Shown: in pieces, positions 42,084 through 50,740 of the stretch
Layout: every line of letters begins with the position of its first letter
How positions within the stretch are numbered: position 1 is the first letter of the stretch
NCBI GenBank assembly: GCA_009711615.1
Contig: VENI01000001.1
Coordinates: 62,001 to 126,000, forward strand
From: Bacillota bacterium
GTDB taxonomy: Bacteria > Bacillota > Desulfotomaculia > Desulfotomaculales > Desulfohalotomaculaceae
DNA: 64,000 nt
Direction: 5' to 3'
Translations under genes and position numbers: made by a program
Notes under the pieces: generated by a model
The model's input: only the letters and a program-made list of their open reading frames with translations
The model's database searches: none
What the model was told of the DNA's origin: nothing

Positions 42084-42212
42084 ATGGGCGGCTATGGTGG
42101 TTTCGGAAATGATAACTCAAGTTTTGTTATTTTCTTAGTTTTAATTCTGTTACTTCTTGGATCCCCAGGTTACGGTTACGGCGGTTACGGCGGTTACGAA
42201 GCTGGCAAGTAA
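42084..42212 (+). CDS. YjcZ-like small protein 4 (42 residues)
   Basis: The frame encodes MGGYGGFGNDNSSFVIFLVL, a Leu-rich helix, GSPGYGYGGYGGYEAGK. AGGAGGG lies before the ATG. It combines the NDNS element of the protein at 32 kb with the NSSFVIFLVL core of its neighbours. A terminator follows 10 bases after the stop. Expected to be expressed in the mother cell from the upstream promoter. Confidence 0.85.
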   Translation: MGGYGGFGNDNSSFVIFLVLILLLLGSPGYGYGGYGGYEAGK

Positions 42213-42221
42213 GATTTATGT

Positions 42222-42250
42222 AAAGCCTCGTTATGCTCTAGCGAGGCTTT
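42222..42250 (+). terminator. Terminator of YjcZ-like gene 4
   Basis: AAAGCCTCG (42222-42230) pairs with CGAGGCTTT (42242-42250). The arm sequence is near-identical to those of the other two YjcZ terminators, so gene and terminator were copied together. Confidence 0.8.
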
Positions 42251-42279
42251 ATAATGTTCCATATATTCGGTTAATAAAA

Positions 42280-42319
42280 AACCACCGATAGTTGTTTTAA
42301 TAATAACAAATCGGTGGTT
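42280..42319 (-). terminator. Terminator of scpA-scpB
   Basis: AACCACCGAT (42280-42289) pairs with ATCGGTGGTT (42310-42319), which touches the scpB stop; the minus strand continues with a T-run. Confidence 0.8.
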
Positions 42320-42869
42320 ACAACGTTTCCATTTGCTCTGCTTCTTGCATAAAGCTGTCTAAATCAGGCAGCTCTGACAGGTTCTTTAGTCCAAAGTGTT
42401 TTAAAAAGACCGCTGTTGTGCCATAGAGTACCGGTTTGCCGGGTGCGTCCCGACGCCCTTTCTCCTCCACTAAACCACGTTCCAACAATGTATTTAAACT
42501 ACTGTCCGATTTTACACCACGTATCATTTCCAACTCCGCCCTGGTAATTGGCTGACGGTAAGCTATGATGGCCAGTGTCTCCAAAGCAGCCCGGGAAAGG
42601 GTGGTGCTGGTTTGCCTTTTATACAGCCTTTCCACATAGGAAGAAAACTCGGGTTTAGTGGCCAGTTGCCAACCACCATCCAACTCCACTACCTGGATTC
42701 CTCTGTTATTGCGTTGATACTCTTGCTGCAGCTCTACCAGCAAGTTCAGTGTATCTTGTTCTTCAACTTCAGCTATCCGACAGATGCTTTCCAAAGGTAA
42801 AGGTTCGGGAGCAACAAATAGTAACACTTCTATAACACTTTTGGTATGTTCACGAAACAACACCGTCAT
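42318..42869 (-). CDS. scpB: Segregation and condensation protein B
   Basis: ScpB joins Smc and ScpA in the condensin complex. The 183-residue winged-helix protein shows VIEVLLFVAPEPLPLESICRIA, RAALETLAIIAYRQPITRAELEMIRGV and the C-terminal GLVEEKGRRDAPGKPVLYGTT, all conserved. It overlaps scpA by 20 bp, the usual arrangement. ATG 42869 has AAGGAG upstream. Confidence 0.96.
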   Translation of the reverse strand: MTVLFREHTKSVIEVLLFVAPEPLPLESICRIAEVEEQDTLNLLVELQQEYQRNNRGIQVVELDGGWQLATKPEFSSYVERLYKRQTSTTLSRAALETLAIIAYRQPITRAELEMIRGVKSDSSLNTLLERGLVEEKGRRDAPGKPVLYGTTAVFLKHFGLKNLSELPDLDSFMQEAEQMETL

Positions 42870-43611
42870 TGGAGTCTTCTCCTTTTGCCGGTAATATAAT
42901 TATTTCCTTAAACCGATAGTTCTGTACTAATTCCACTTGACCTACACGCAACAATTCTAAAACAGCCAGAAAAGTAACCACAATCTCTGCCCGGCTTGCA
43001 TCCTTCCCGAAAGCTGATGTAAAAGGCATTCCCTTAGGATAAAGTACAAGTCTTCTTGTAACCTGTGCGATTTTGTCCTGCACCCTTATTTCTACCGCTT
43101 TTACTTTGGGTGGTTCTACTTTCGTAGCCCGGTTTAACACTTTTTGCAATGCCTCTAATAGGATAGGCATATCTACACCTGCTAAAGGTTCAGGCACAGT
43201 CATTAGTGATTGATACATATCCATACTGTTTGGTCTGGTATATATTTTGCCATGTACCTGCTGCCGTTCTTTTAAGAAACCTGCTGCTTCTTTATATTTC
43301 TTATATTCTAACAATCGCTTTACCAATTCTTCTCGGGGATCCGGGCCCTGTTCATCATTATCCTCTTCATCTGTTTCTCGTTGCTTAGGCAGTAGTGTAC
43401 GGGCCTTAATGGCCAGTAAGGTGGAAGCCATCACCAAAAACTCACTGGTTATCTCTAAATCCAGTTCCTTCATGGTATTAAGGTATTCTAAGTACTGCTC
43501 AGTAATAGAAGCAATGGGTATATCTTGAATATTAACTTGGTTTTTTTCAATTAAATGCAGCAGCAAATCCATAGGACCTTCAAATACCGGTAATCGAACC
43601 GTATAAGCCAT
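42850..43611 (-). CDS. scpA: Segregation and condensation protein A
   Basis: ScpA is the kleisin subunit bridging Smc heads. The N-terminal LPVFEGPMDLLLHLIEKNQVNIQDIPIASIT motif, the central helical part (EYLEYLNTMKELDLEITSEFLVMASTLLAIKARTLLP) and the C-terminal winged helix are evident over 253 residues. It is followed by scpB. The upstream neighbour is trpS. Confidence 0.96.
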   Translation of the reverse strand: MAYTVRLPVFEGPMDLLLHLIEKNQVNIQDIPIASITEQYLEYLNTMKELDLEITSEFLVMASTLLAIKARTLLPKQRETDEEDNDEQGPDPREELVKRLLEYKKYKEAAGFLKERQQVHGKIYTRPNSMDMYQSLMTVPEPLAGVDMPILLEALQKVLNRATKVEPPKVKAVEIRVQDKIAQVTRRLVLYPKGMPFTSAFGKDASRAEIVVTFLAVLELLRVGQVELVQNYRFKEIIILPAKGEDSNDGVVS

Positions 43612-43651
43612 CTAAATTTCCCCCGCACCTTTTATGAACTCTTCTTTCACA

Positions 43652-44638
43652 CTAAATGCCCACTGCTTGGCGTACTCGTTCCATTGTTTTTTCAGCCTGT
43701 ACTCTAGCTGCTTTAGCCCCTTCAGCCAATACATCATCTAAGTAGTCAGGACTACTTAAAATTTTGTTCCTTCTTTCCCTCATTGGTGCCTGCTGTTCTT
43801 CCAACTCTTGGGCCAAGCGTCTTTTACACTGAACACAGCCAATTCTACCCTTAAGGCACTGCTCCCTTATCCCTTCGTGTTCGCCAGATACATAGATTCC
43901 ATGATACTTGTCCACCACGCAAACATCAGGGTTGCCCGGGTCAGTCTTACGAATTCTATTAGGGTCTGTTACCATAGCGTTAACCTGGTTTTTAATTTCA
44001 TCCTGTTCCGCCGCCAGTGAAATTAAGTTAAGATAACTTTTACTCATCTTGCGACCGTCAACTCCTGGCAACATTTTTACTTTAGATAACAACGCTTGAG
44101 GTTCAGGGAATACTTCACTATCATACATATAGTTGAAGCGACGAACCACTTCTCGGCAAAGTTCAATGTGTGGTAGTTGATCTTCGCCCACAGGCACTGC
44201 ATTGGACCGATAAATCATAATATCTGCGGCTTGCAATAAAGGATATCCTAAAAATCCATAGGTACTTATATCCTTACCTATTTTGCTCAACTGCTGTACC
44301 TGATCTTTATAAGTTGGCACCCGTTCCAACCAGGACAGCGGTGTTATCATAGATAGCATTAAATGAAGTTCCGCATGCTGAGGTACATGGGATTGAACAA
44401 AAATAGTACTCTTTTCCGGATCTAAGCCAGCTGCCAGCCAATCCACCAGCATTTCCTTAATATTATCTTTGATGCCTTCACTCTCCTGAAAGGAAGTGGT
44501 TAAGGCATGCCAATCTACAATGCCATAATAACAGTTGTATTCTTCCTGTAAACGCACCCAATTTTCAAGCACACTTAAATGACCGATATGTAATCTGCCA
44601 GTTGGGCGCATACCGCTAAAAATTGTGCCTTTTGCCAT
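43652..44638 (-). CDS. trpS: Tryptophanyl-tRNA synthetase
   Basis: The class I synthetase of 328 residues charges tRNA-Trp. GMRPTGRLHIGHLSVLENW contains the HIGH motif, and GRKMSKSYLN the KMSKS motif; the VPVGEDQLPHIELCREVVRRFN segment is typical. Four cysteines (CLKGRIGCVQCK and one nearby) may bind zinc or a cluster as in some clostridial/thermophile enzymes. No T-box leader is visible in the 23-bp gap to the site-2 protease. Confidence 0.96.
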   Translation of the reverse strand: MAKGTIFSGMRPTGRLHIGHLSVLENWVRLQEEYNCYYGIVDWHALTTSFQESEGIKDNIKEMLVDWLAAGLDPEKSTIFVQSHVPQHAELHLMLSMITPLSWLERVPTYKDQVQQLSKIGKDISTYGFLGYPLLQAADIMIYRSNAVPVGEDQLPHIELCREVVRRFNYMYDSEVFPEPQALLSKVKMLPGVDGRKMSKSYLNLISLAAEQDEIKNQVNAMVTDPNRIRKTDPGNPDVCVVDKYHGIYVSGEHEGIREQCLKGRIGCVQCKRRLAQELEEQQAPMRERRNKILSSPDYLDDVLAEGAKAARVQAEKTMERVRQAVGI

Positions 44639-44661
44639 AGATATACTACTCCTTCCTGATA

Positions 44662-45294
44662 TTAGAAAAATATGCTGCTACTAAATTGACTAATACTATT
44701 CATAATCCCTATAATAGGACTCATAATTGCACGCAGTATCGGGGTTAAAATTCCTGTAAACAGCAGCAATAGTAATATAATAGCTCCATACTGCTCCATA
44801 TAACCCAACCATCGTTGTTCCCCAGGTAGAATACCCGCCAATATTTTACTTCCATCCAATGGCGGCACCGGCAAAAGGTTAAAGATAGCAAGTGCCACGT
44901 TTATCACAATAACTTTTCTCATAATATCTATCAAAGGTGCTGAACCAAGGGTGGCAATATATCCAAACATCAGCGATGCAAGCACTGCAATAATAAAGTT
45001 GGTAGCAGGACCAGCCACCGACACCAGCATCAGGCTGCGCCGCATATTGCCAGTTAGCTTATAGGGTGTAACAGGTACTGGTTTGGCCCAACCAAAACCT
45101 ACGAAGAATAGCATTAACATACCGATGGGATCAACGTGAGCCACAGGATTAATCGTCAACCTCCCCGCATACCGAGCAGTGGGGTCACCCAGTTTATCCG
45201 CCACCCAACCATGGGCATATTCGTGAAATGTCAACCCAATAACTATTGCTGGCAGTAATGTGCCAATGTCATAGGGGGTTGGAAAATTAAACAC
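44662..45294 (-). CDS. Site-2 protease family membrane metalloprotease
   Basis: A short S2P-type rhomboid-free protease of 210 residues. The zinc motif HEYAHG is at residues 24-29, and the second ligand motif NLLPVPPLDGSKIL is near residue 140. About six hydrophobic segments are present. The GTG at 45294 overlaps the end of the upstream fusion gene by 8 bp, and AAGGGGA lies upstream, suggesting coupling. In Bacillus this class (YwhC-like) has no known substrate. Confidence 0.88.
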   Translation of the reverse strand: MFNFPTPYDIGTLLPAIVIGLTFHEYAHGWVADKLGDPTARYAGRLTINPVAHVDPIGMLMLFFVGFGWAKPVPVTPYKLTGNMRRSLMLVSVAGPATNFIIAVLASLMFGYIATLGSAPLIDIMRKVIVINVALAIFNLLPVPPLDGSKILAGILPGEQRWLGYMEQYGAIILLLLLFTGILTPILRAIMSPIIGIMNSISQFSSSIFF

Positions 45295-47926
45295 AGAACT
45301 GTTCCCCTTTCTCTAGTTTATACATACATTGTTCCGCCAGTTCTAACTCTTCATCCCTAGTATAAACCAATCCATCTAGCCTTGCCTGCCATACTGCATC
45401 CAATGCTTTACGGAACAGCGGGCCCGGTTTAAAGCCCATTCTTTTTAAATCTTTACCATTTACTGTAGGTTTATTGTGACGAACTGCTTCCATTACTTTG
45501 CGGAAGCGTTGAATTGCCACTTTATCTTCCATTACTGACAGAAACATAGGATATGCCTCCCGAGGCAGCTCTTGCAGAATCATAGCCAGCTGAGAAATTC
45601 TTAGGTGCTCAGTTGACGACAATTGTGCCAGCGCATTAGGCCAATTTTTAATAGTTTCAACTATTTTCTCTGTCTGACGACGGCCTAATGTGAATTTGCT
45701 ACATACTTTTTCTGCCGTTTCTTCATCATTCCAATGCAGGATGGCAGTGAAATATATTAGCCACTTCTCAGCTGGTTCATCCCAGCCCCAGCTACGCAAC
45801 ACTAATAGCACCTGAGGTATTTCCTCCAATACTGGCTGTACCTCCCAGTAGGTGACCTCGGGGAATATTTGTTCCCACAGACCTAGTTCCCATAAACGGT
45901 GCAGCACATCTCCTGGTTCTGACTCACTTAATATTATTTTCATTTCATACCAAATACGTTCTTGGGAAACTCTGGTTATTAATTTTTCCCGTACTGCTTC
46001 TTCCAATAAACGCAGAGTTTGTGGGTCCATATGCATTTGATAACGCTGCTCAAAACGCACTGCCCTAAAAAGACGGGTAGGGTCTTCAACGAAACTTAGG
46101 TTGTGTAACACCCGCACAATTCCTGCGTACAAATCTTCCCTGCCACTAAAATAGTCAACAAGCTCACCATAGCTATCTGGCATTAGTGAAATGGCCATTG
46201 CATTAATGGTAAAATCACGGCGGTAAAGATCATGCTTTACAGATGAAGTTTCTACAGTAGGCAGTGCCGCAGGGTATTCATAAAATTCTACTCTGGCAGT
46301 TGCTAAATCTATCCAACTTCCGTTCTTTAAAGAAACCTCTGCGGTTCCAAACTTGGGGTAGGTGCGAACTTTCTTTCCGCCCAGTTTATCACCCAAAGCT
46401 TTGGCCAGTTCAATGGCATCGCCTTCTACAATCAAGTCCACATCAAGGTTTTCTACATTCAAAATAATATCTCTAACTATTCCGCCCCCAGCATAGACTT
46501 TATAATTCATTTCTTGGGCCAATTCCCCAACTTGGCGTAGTATGTTTATTACATTTTTGGGTAGCACTCTTTTCATCATGTTCTTATATCGCACGCTGCT
46601 GGTTGTACCCTCATTGTACATGGTATAATAACGATCTTGAAAATCAGCATGCAATGTTCGCAACACATCACTTCGAGAAACAATTCCCACCACACGACCA
46701 TCTTCAACCACCGGCAGGCGTCCTATGTCAAATTCTATCATCAGATCCTGTACCTGGGAAAGGGGTATATCAGCTGAAGTGGTATGCACATTAACGTTCA
46801 TGTATGCTTTAACCGGTGCATGACCCAATCCATGGTGCATGGCTTTTTCCACATCTCGTCGGGAAACAACCCCCACCAACTCCAGTCCACGCACCACAGG
46901 CAACCCAGTGTGTCCATACCGTAGCATCACCTGGCTTGCCTCTTCAATTTTAGTTTCTGGATATACTGTTTTAACTGGACTAGACATAATGTCCCGGGCA
47001 GTTTTCATGGGACGGATATTCTCTTTCAAAACTTTAAGCAGTTCTTTGTTTAGTTCCTCAAGTTCCTTCCCCTTCACACTGGCAGAGGCAGCAGCCACAT
47101 GCCCTCCTCCACCGAAACAAGCCATAATGTCCTTGCAGTTTACTTCAGAAAGAGATGTACGAGCCACCACATGAATACGATCTTCCATTTCTACCGCCAC
47201 AAACACTGCATCGGTTTTATCCAGTTCAGATAGTTTATGGGTTAGCAATGCCAATCCGTCAATAAATTCTTCAGTGTTGCCGGTGGCAATAAGTACTTTT
47301 ACCCCATTTATACTATGGCGTTCAGATGTAACCATCAGCTTCTTCAACAGTGCCTGCTGTTCATCACTAAGTGACTGCCCTAGAAAATCCGACAGCACAC
47401 TCAAATTGGCTCCCTTGGTTAAGAGGTAAGATACCGCATCCACATCTCTTGATGTTGTGCTGGCAAACACCATACACCCGGTATCATCATATATACCAAG
47501 GGCTAAAATGGTAGCTTCCAACGGTGTTATGGGAATGTTGTTTTCTCTTATCCGTTCCACCAGCAGCGTAGCTGCAGCCCCCAGCGGTTCAATAATATAT
47601 GTTTTATAGTTTAAGTTACATTCCGTTGCCGGATGATGGTCGTAAATATGTACTTCTACGGTTGGGTCGCTCATCAGTTTAGACAGTTTACCTATTCTCT
47701 TGGGACTGTGGTTATCAACAACTATTAGCTTTGTAACTTTTTTTAAGTCTACCAGTTTAAGTGGCTTTATTCTTAATACATCTTTGTGCAATGCTAAAAA
47801 CTCTTCCACATTTCGCGATATTTTTCCGGGAAATACTATGTCTGCTCCCGGATAAAGTTTTTGAGCCGCTACCATGGACGCCAATCCATCAAAATCGGTG
47901 TTGGCGTGGGTGGTAATTACATCCAT
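45287..47926 (-). CDS. DHH-phosphoesterase / CBS / tRNA nucleotidyltransferase fusion
   Basis: Residues 1-315 carry a DHH/DHHA1 phosphoesterase (DFDGLASMVAA, VVDNHSP, YDHHPATE, GGGGHVAAA). About 315-435 hold two CBS domains (DIMSSPVKTVYP, SRSDVLRTLHA). About 445-879 is a class II tRNA nucleotidyltransferase/poly(A) polymerase (AGGGIVRDIIL, NLDVDLIVEG, RRDFTINAMAI, DPTRLFRAVRFEQR). It may be a CCA-adding or an A-adding enzyme; motifs visible here cannot decide. The start is ATG 47926 (MDVITTHANTDFDG), preferred over GTG 47938, which abuts its own ribosome-binding site. The CBS pair suggests nucleotide control. Confidence 0.9.
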   Translation of the reverse strand: MDVITTHANTDFDGLASMVAAQKLYPGADIVFPGKISRNVEEFLALHKDVLRIKPLKLVDLKKVTKLIVVDNHSPKRIGKLSKLMSDPTVEVHIYDHHPATECNLNYKTYIIEPLGAAATLLVERIRENNIPITPLEATILALGIYDDTGCMVFASTTSRDVDAVSYLLTKGANLSVLSDFLGQSLSDEQQALLKKLMVTSERHSINGVKVLIATGNTEEFIDGLALLTHKLSELDKTDAVFVAVEMEDRIHVVARTSLSEVNCKDIMACFGGGGHVAAASASVKGKELEELNKELLKVLKENIRPMKTARDIMSSPVKTVYPETKIEEASQVMLRYGHTGLPVVRGLELVGVVSRRDVEKAMHHGLGHAPVKAYMNVNVHTTSADIPLSQVQDLMIEFDIGRLPVVEDGRVVGIVSRSDVLRTLHADFQDRYYTMYNEGTTSSVRYKNMMKRVLPKNVINILRQVGELAQEMNYKVYAGGGIVRDIILNVENLDVDLIVEGDAIELAKALGDKLGGKKVRTYPKFGTAEVSLKNGSWIDLATARVEFYEYPAALPTVETSSVKHDLYRRDFTINAMAISLMPDSYGELVDYFSGREDLYAGIVRVLHNLSFVEDPTRLFRAVRFEQRYQMHMDPQTLRLLEEAVREKLITRVSQERIWYEMKIILSESEPGDVLHRLWELGLWEQIFPEVTYWEVQPVLEEIPQVLLVLRSWGWDEPAEKWLIYFTAILHWNDEETAEKVCSKFTLGRRQTEKIVETIKNWPNALAQLSSTEHLRISQLAMILQELPREAYPMFLSVMEDKVAIQRFRKVMEAVRHNKPTVNGKDLKRMGFKPGPLFRKALDAVWQARLDGLVYTRDEELELAEQCMYKLEKGEQFCV

Positions 47927-48004
47927 TTTTAAGTACACCCTCCCATTTTACAATACATTACATTATAACATAATAAAACCAGTGTAGAAAAGAGCTAAAA
48001 AGAA

Positions 48005-48022
48005 AGCACCCGTACGGGTGCT
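48005..48022 (-). terminator. Terminator of lysA
   Basis: A perfect 18-base palindrome, AGCACCCGT and its complement, lies 20 bases after the lysA stop and is followed by TTCTTTTT on the minus strand. Confidence 0.85.
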
Positions 48023-48041
48023 GCAGGGAAAGCTTAATTAT

Positions 48042-49382
48042 TTATCTTGCATTGGCTATATTAACCACTTTCTTTTTTAATCTCTCAGGAACCAAGTCGT
48101 TTCTCAATAAGTCAGCATAAGTTTCCCTTCTGATTATTAAATCTACATCACCTTCATTAACCATTATCATGGCTGGACGGGGCAATCGGTTGTAATTGCT
48201 AGACATTGAGTAAGTGTAAGCACCGGTGGCGGTTACCGCCAAGATATCACCGGATTTCACCTCTGGCAACGATAAGTCCCAGTTCAGCATATCACCAGAC
48301 TCACAGCATTTACCGGCCACAGATACAACTTCTTTTGCATCTTCATTCATCCTGTTTGCAGCATAGGCTTCATATTTTGCCTGGTATAGGGCCGGTCTAG
48401 GGTTATCACCCATGCTACCGTCCACAGCCACATACTTTCGCACATTTGGAATATCTTTCACTGCACCAACCCGGTACAGTGTGATGCCAGCAGGACCGGT
48501 TATGGAACGTCCTGGCTCAACCATCACTTTAGGCATCGGCAACTCAAATTTTTCTGCCTGTTGCTGTACAGTGTTTATTACTATATCGGCATACTCAGCC
48601 ACCGCTTGCGGTTGGTCACCGTCATAGTAATAAATACCCAATCCACCGCCTAAATCAAGTTCTGATGTTTCAAAGCCAGTTTCATCTCTCACATCACTGA
48701 CAAATTTCATCATTACACTGGCTGCATGAGCATAGGATTCCAGCTCAAATATTTGTGATCCAATATGACAGTGGAAACCACAAAGTTCTAAATTCTCCAT
48801 CTCCAGAGCTTTGCGTACACCTTCCATAGCCTGCCCATTTTCTACAACCAATCCAAATTTTGAATCGATATGCCCGGTTCTAATATACTCATGGGTATGT
48901 GCTTCCACACCAGGGGTTAGCCTAATTAGTATTTTTGCTGAAGTTTTTAATTCGCCTGCAATTCTATTCAATATCTCAAGTTCATGCAGGTTATCTACCA
49001 TGATACGGCCTATTTTGTGCTCTAATGCTAATCTGATTTCCTCAACAGTCTTATTATTACCGTGGAAGTAAACCCGTTCCATTGGGAAACTAGCTTTTAT
49101 GGCAGTATACAGTTCACCGCCGGAAACAACATCTAAACCTAAACCTTCTTCATCAATGATGCGACAAACCGCCATAGTTAACAGTGATTTACCGGCATAG
49201 AGGACATCCGCACCATGTTTTTGGGTAAAAGCTTGATAAAAATTCTGGCAGTTTTTTCGAACGTGCTTTTCATCCAGCACATACAAGGGTGTACCATATT
49301 CTCGGGCAAGTTCTACAGTATCACAACCACCAATTTCCAAGTGTCCTTTATTATTAACACACATTGTACCAAAAAGCTTCAT
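48042..49382 (-). CDS. lysA: Diaminopimelate decarboxylase
   Basis: LysA makes L-lysine from meso-diaminopimelate using PLP. YAGKSLLTMAV holds the PLP lysine near residue 63; HCHIGSQIFEL, ELDLGGGLGIYY and VAGKCCESGDML with the conserved cysteine follow. The length is 446 residues. GAGGGGG lies before the ATG. In Bacillus lysA follows spoVAF, and here it follows the activator genes inserted after spoVAF. It is separated from its downstream neighbour by a terminator. Confidence 0.97.
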   Translation of the reverse strand: MKLFGTMCVNNKGHLEIGGCDTVELAREYGTPLYVLDEKHVRKNCQNFYQAFTQKHGADVLYAGKSLLTMAVCRIIDEEGLGLDVVSGGELYTAIKASFPMERVYFHGNNKTVEEIRLALEHKIGRIMVDNLHELEILNRIAGELKTSAKILIRLTPGVEAHTHEYIRTGHIDSKFGLVVENGQAMEGVRKALEMENLELCGFHCHIGSQIFELESYAHAASVMMKFVSDVRDETGFETSELDLGGGLGIYYYDGDQPQAVAEYADIVINTVQQQAEKFELPMPKVMVEPGRSITGPAGITLYRVGAVKDIPNVRKYVAVDGSMGDNPRPALYQAKYEAYAANRMNEDAKEVVSVAGKCCESGDMLNWDLSLPEVKSGDILAVTATGAYTYSMSSNYNRLPRPAMIMVNEGDVDLIIRRETYADLLRNDLVPERLKKKVVNIANAR

Positions 49383-49682
49383 TTGTTAGACCCCCTCAAA
49401 AAATATTACGCTCACGAGGTACCTTTTTGTGCATATGGAAAATAGTAATATGCATTGAAAATAATGTCAAAAATAGAAAAAAAAGGAGTTTACGTGGGAC
49501 ATATTTGATAAAAATAATTATATTTGATTTATTAACCTAATTCAACTGCATGTACAATTAAATATTGTATACTTAATAAAACCAGAAGTCAGGAGTTAGG
49601 AGTCAGTAGTCAGAATATTGCTCCCTTCAATATTTCCTACTTAAAGACTTTAACATAGCGAACTCGTAAACCATTTCTACAT
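49383..49682. other. Intergenic region with a dispersed repeat copy
   Basis: No gene. Positions 49383-49576 are AT-rich and show nothing supportable. An inverted copy of the GAAGTCAGGAGT repeat lies at 49577-49618. Positions 49619-49682 show no further element. Confidence 0.6.
49577..49618. repeat. Dispersed intergenic repeat, inverted partial copy
   Basis: AGAAGTCAGGAGTTAGGAGT followed by CAGTAGTCAGAATA matches the complement of the right halves of the copies at 3340-3446 and 50741-50820. Confidence 0.65.
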
Positions 49683-49727
49683 AGAACATCTTAGACCAGG
49701 GATAAAATCCCTGGTCTAAGATGTTCT
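49683..49727. repeat. Perfect 21-bp inverted repeat at the activase stop
   Basis: Positions 49683-49703 pair perfectly with 49707-49727 around a 3-base AAA loop. No T-run follows in either direction, so it is not a standard intrinsic terminator. It starts 12 bases after the activase stop and could stabilise the mRNA 3' end. Confidence 0.6.
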
Positions 49728-49738
49728 AAAAAATATCT

Positions 49739-50719
49739 TTAACTTATTTGCACTTGTTCACTGGCCAATGCATTACTCCATTTTCCACATCTGTCTCCCC
49801 AGCGAGCAATAATAGTACCTTCTTCGCTAATTTCTATTACTTCACACAGGTTAGGGCACCCAGAGCATTCAAAACTGCCTGAATTAAAGTCCATTTCAGC
49901 TACACTGAAACCTTTAAACAAGGTTTTATTACCCTTAGTCACTGCTTCTTTTGCTAGCAGTGCGGACCCAAGGGCCCCCATAACATTGTAGTGTTCGGGT
50001 ATGTTTACTTCCAAGCCTAATTCTTTTTCGAAGGCTTTTCTCATACCAATGTTAGCAGCAACTCCTCCTTGAAACACAGCCGGCCCTAATATCTCTTTTC
50101 CTTTACCTACATTGTTAAGATAATTTCGCACCAGCGCTTCACAAAGCCCTGCTAATATATCTGGTAGTTCAAAGCCCATCTGCTGTTTATGGATCATGTC
50201 TGATTCTGCAAAAACTGCACAGCGACCAGCTATACGCACCGGGGTCTTTGTTTTTAATGACTGCGGTCCAAATTCTTCAATTGTAATTCCTAATCTACTA
50301 GCCTGCTGGTCTAAAAACGAACCAGTACCGGCAGCGCATACTGTGTTCATGGCAAAATCAGATACCACACCATCGCGGAGGATAATTATTTTCGAATCCT
50401 GCCCACCAATTTCCAATACTGTTTGAACCCCTGGCACTTGCTGTGTGGCAGCAACTGCATGGGCGGTGATTTCGTTCTTCACTACATCTGCACCCACCAT
50501 CACAGCACTTAAATGCCTAGCACTGCCGGTGGTGCCAACACCTTTTATTACTGTACTGACCGGCAAACTTCTGACCAGTGTTTTCAAACCCTTTTGCAAA
50601 GTTTTTATAGGTTGTCCTTGGGTTCGAAGATAAAGCGATTCCAGAACTTGCTCCTCTTCATTCATGAATACTATATTTGTACTTACTGAACCTACATCAA
50701 TTCCCAAGTACCCTGTCAC
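49739..50719 (-). CDS. Acyl-CoA dehydratase activase (BadF/BcrA ATPase family)
   Basis: The 326-residue ASKHA ATPase begins YLGIDVGSVSTNIV, with EIGGQDSKIIIL and the two cluster-ligand loops NTVCAAGTGSFLDQQ and GRCAVFAESDMIH. It matches the iron-sulfur activator (HgdC-like) that drives electrons into 2-hydroxyacyl-CoA dehydratases. The C-terminus adds CSGCPNLCEV and DRCGKW cysteines. No dehydratase subunit gene is in the window. It lies downstream of two related genes on the same strand. Confidence 0.9.
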   Translation of the reverse strand: MTGYLGIDVGSVSTNIVFMNEEEQVLESLYLRTQGQPIKTLQKGLKTLVRSLPVSTVIKGVGTTGSARHLSAVMVGADVVKNEITAHAVAATQQVPGVQTVLEIGGQDSKIIILRDGVVSDFAMNTVCAAGTGSFLDQQASRLGITIEEFGPQSLKTKTPVRIAGRCAVFAESDMIHKQQMGFELPDILAGLCEALVRNYLNNVGKGKEILGPAVFQGGVAANIGMRKAFEKELGLEVNIPEHYNVMGALGSALLAKEAVTKGNKTLFKGFSVAEMDFNSGSFECSGCPNLCEVIEISEEGTIIARWGDRCGKWSNALASEQVQIS

Positions 50720-50740
50720 TATAAATCCCCCATTCTAATA

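Noticed and set aside
43652-44661. T-box leader for trpS
   Set aside because: The upstream gap is only 23 bp and the gene is inside a compact run; no specifier or antiterminator structure is visible.
48005-48022. Perfect palindrome considered as a recombination or operator site
   Set aside because: It is followed by a T-run right after lysA and is better explained as an intrinsic terminator.
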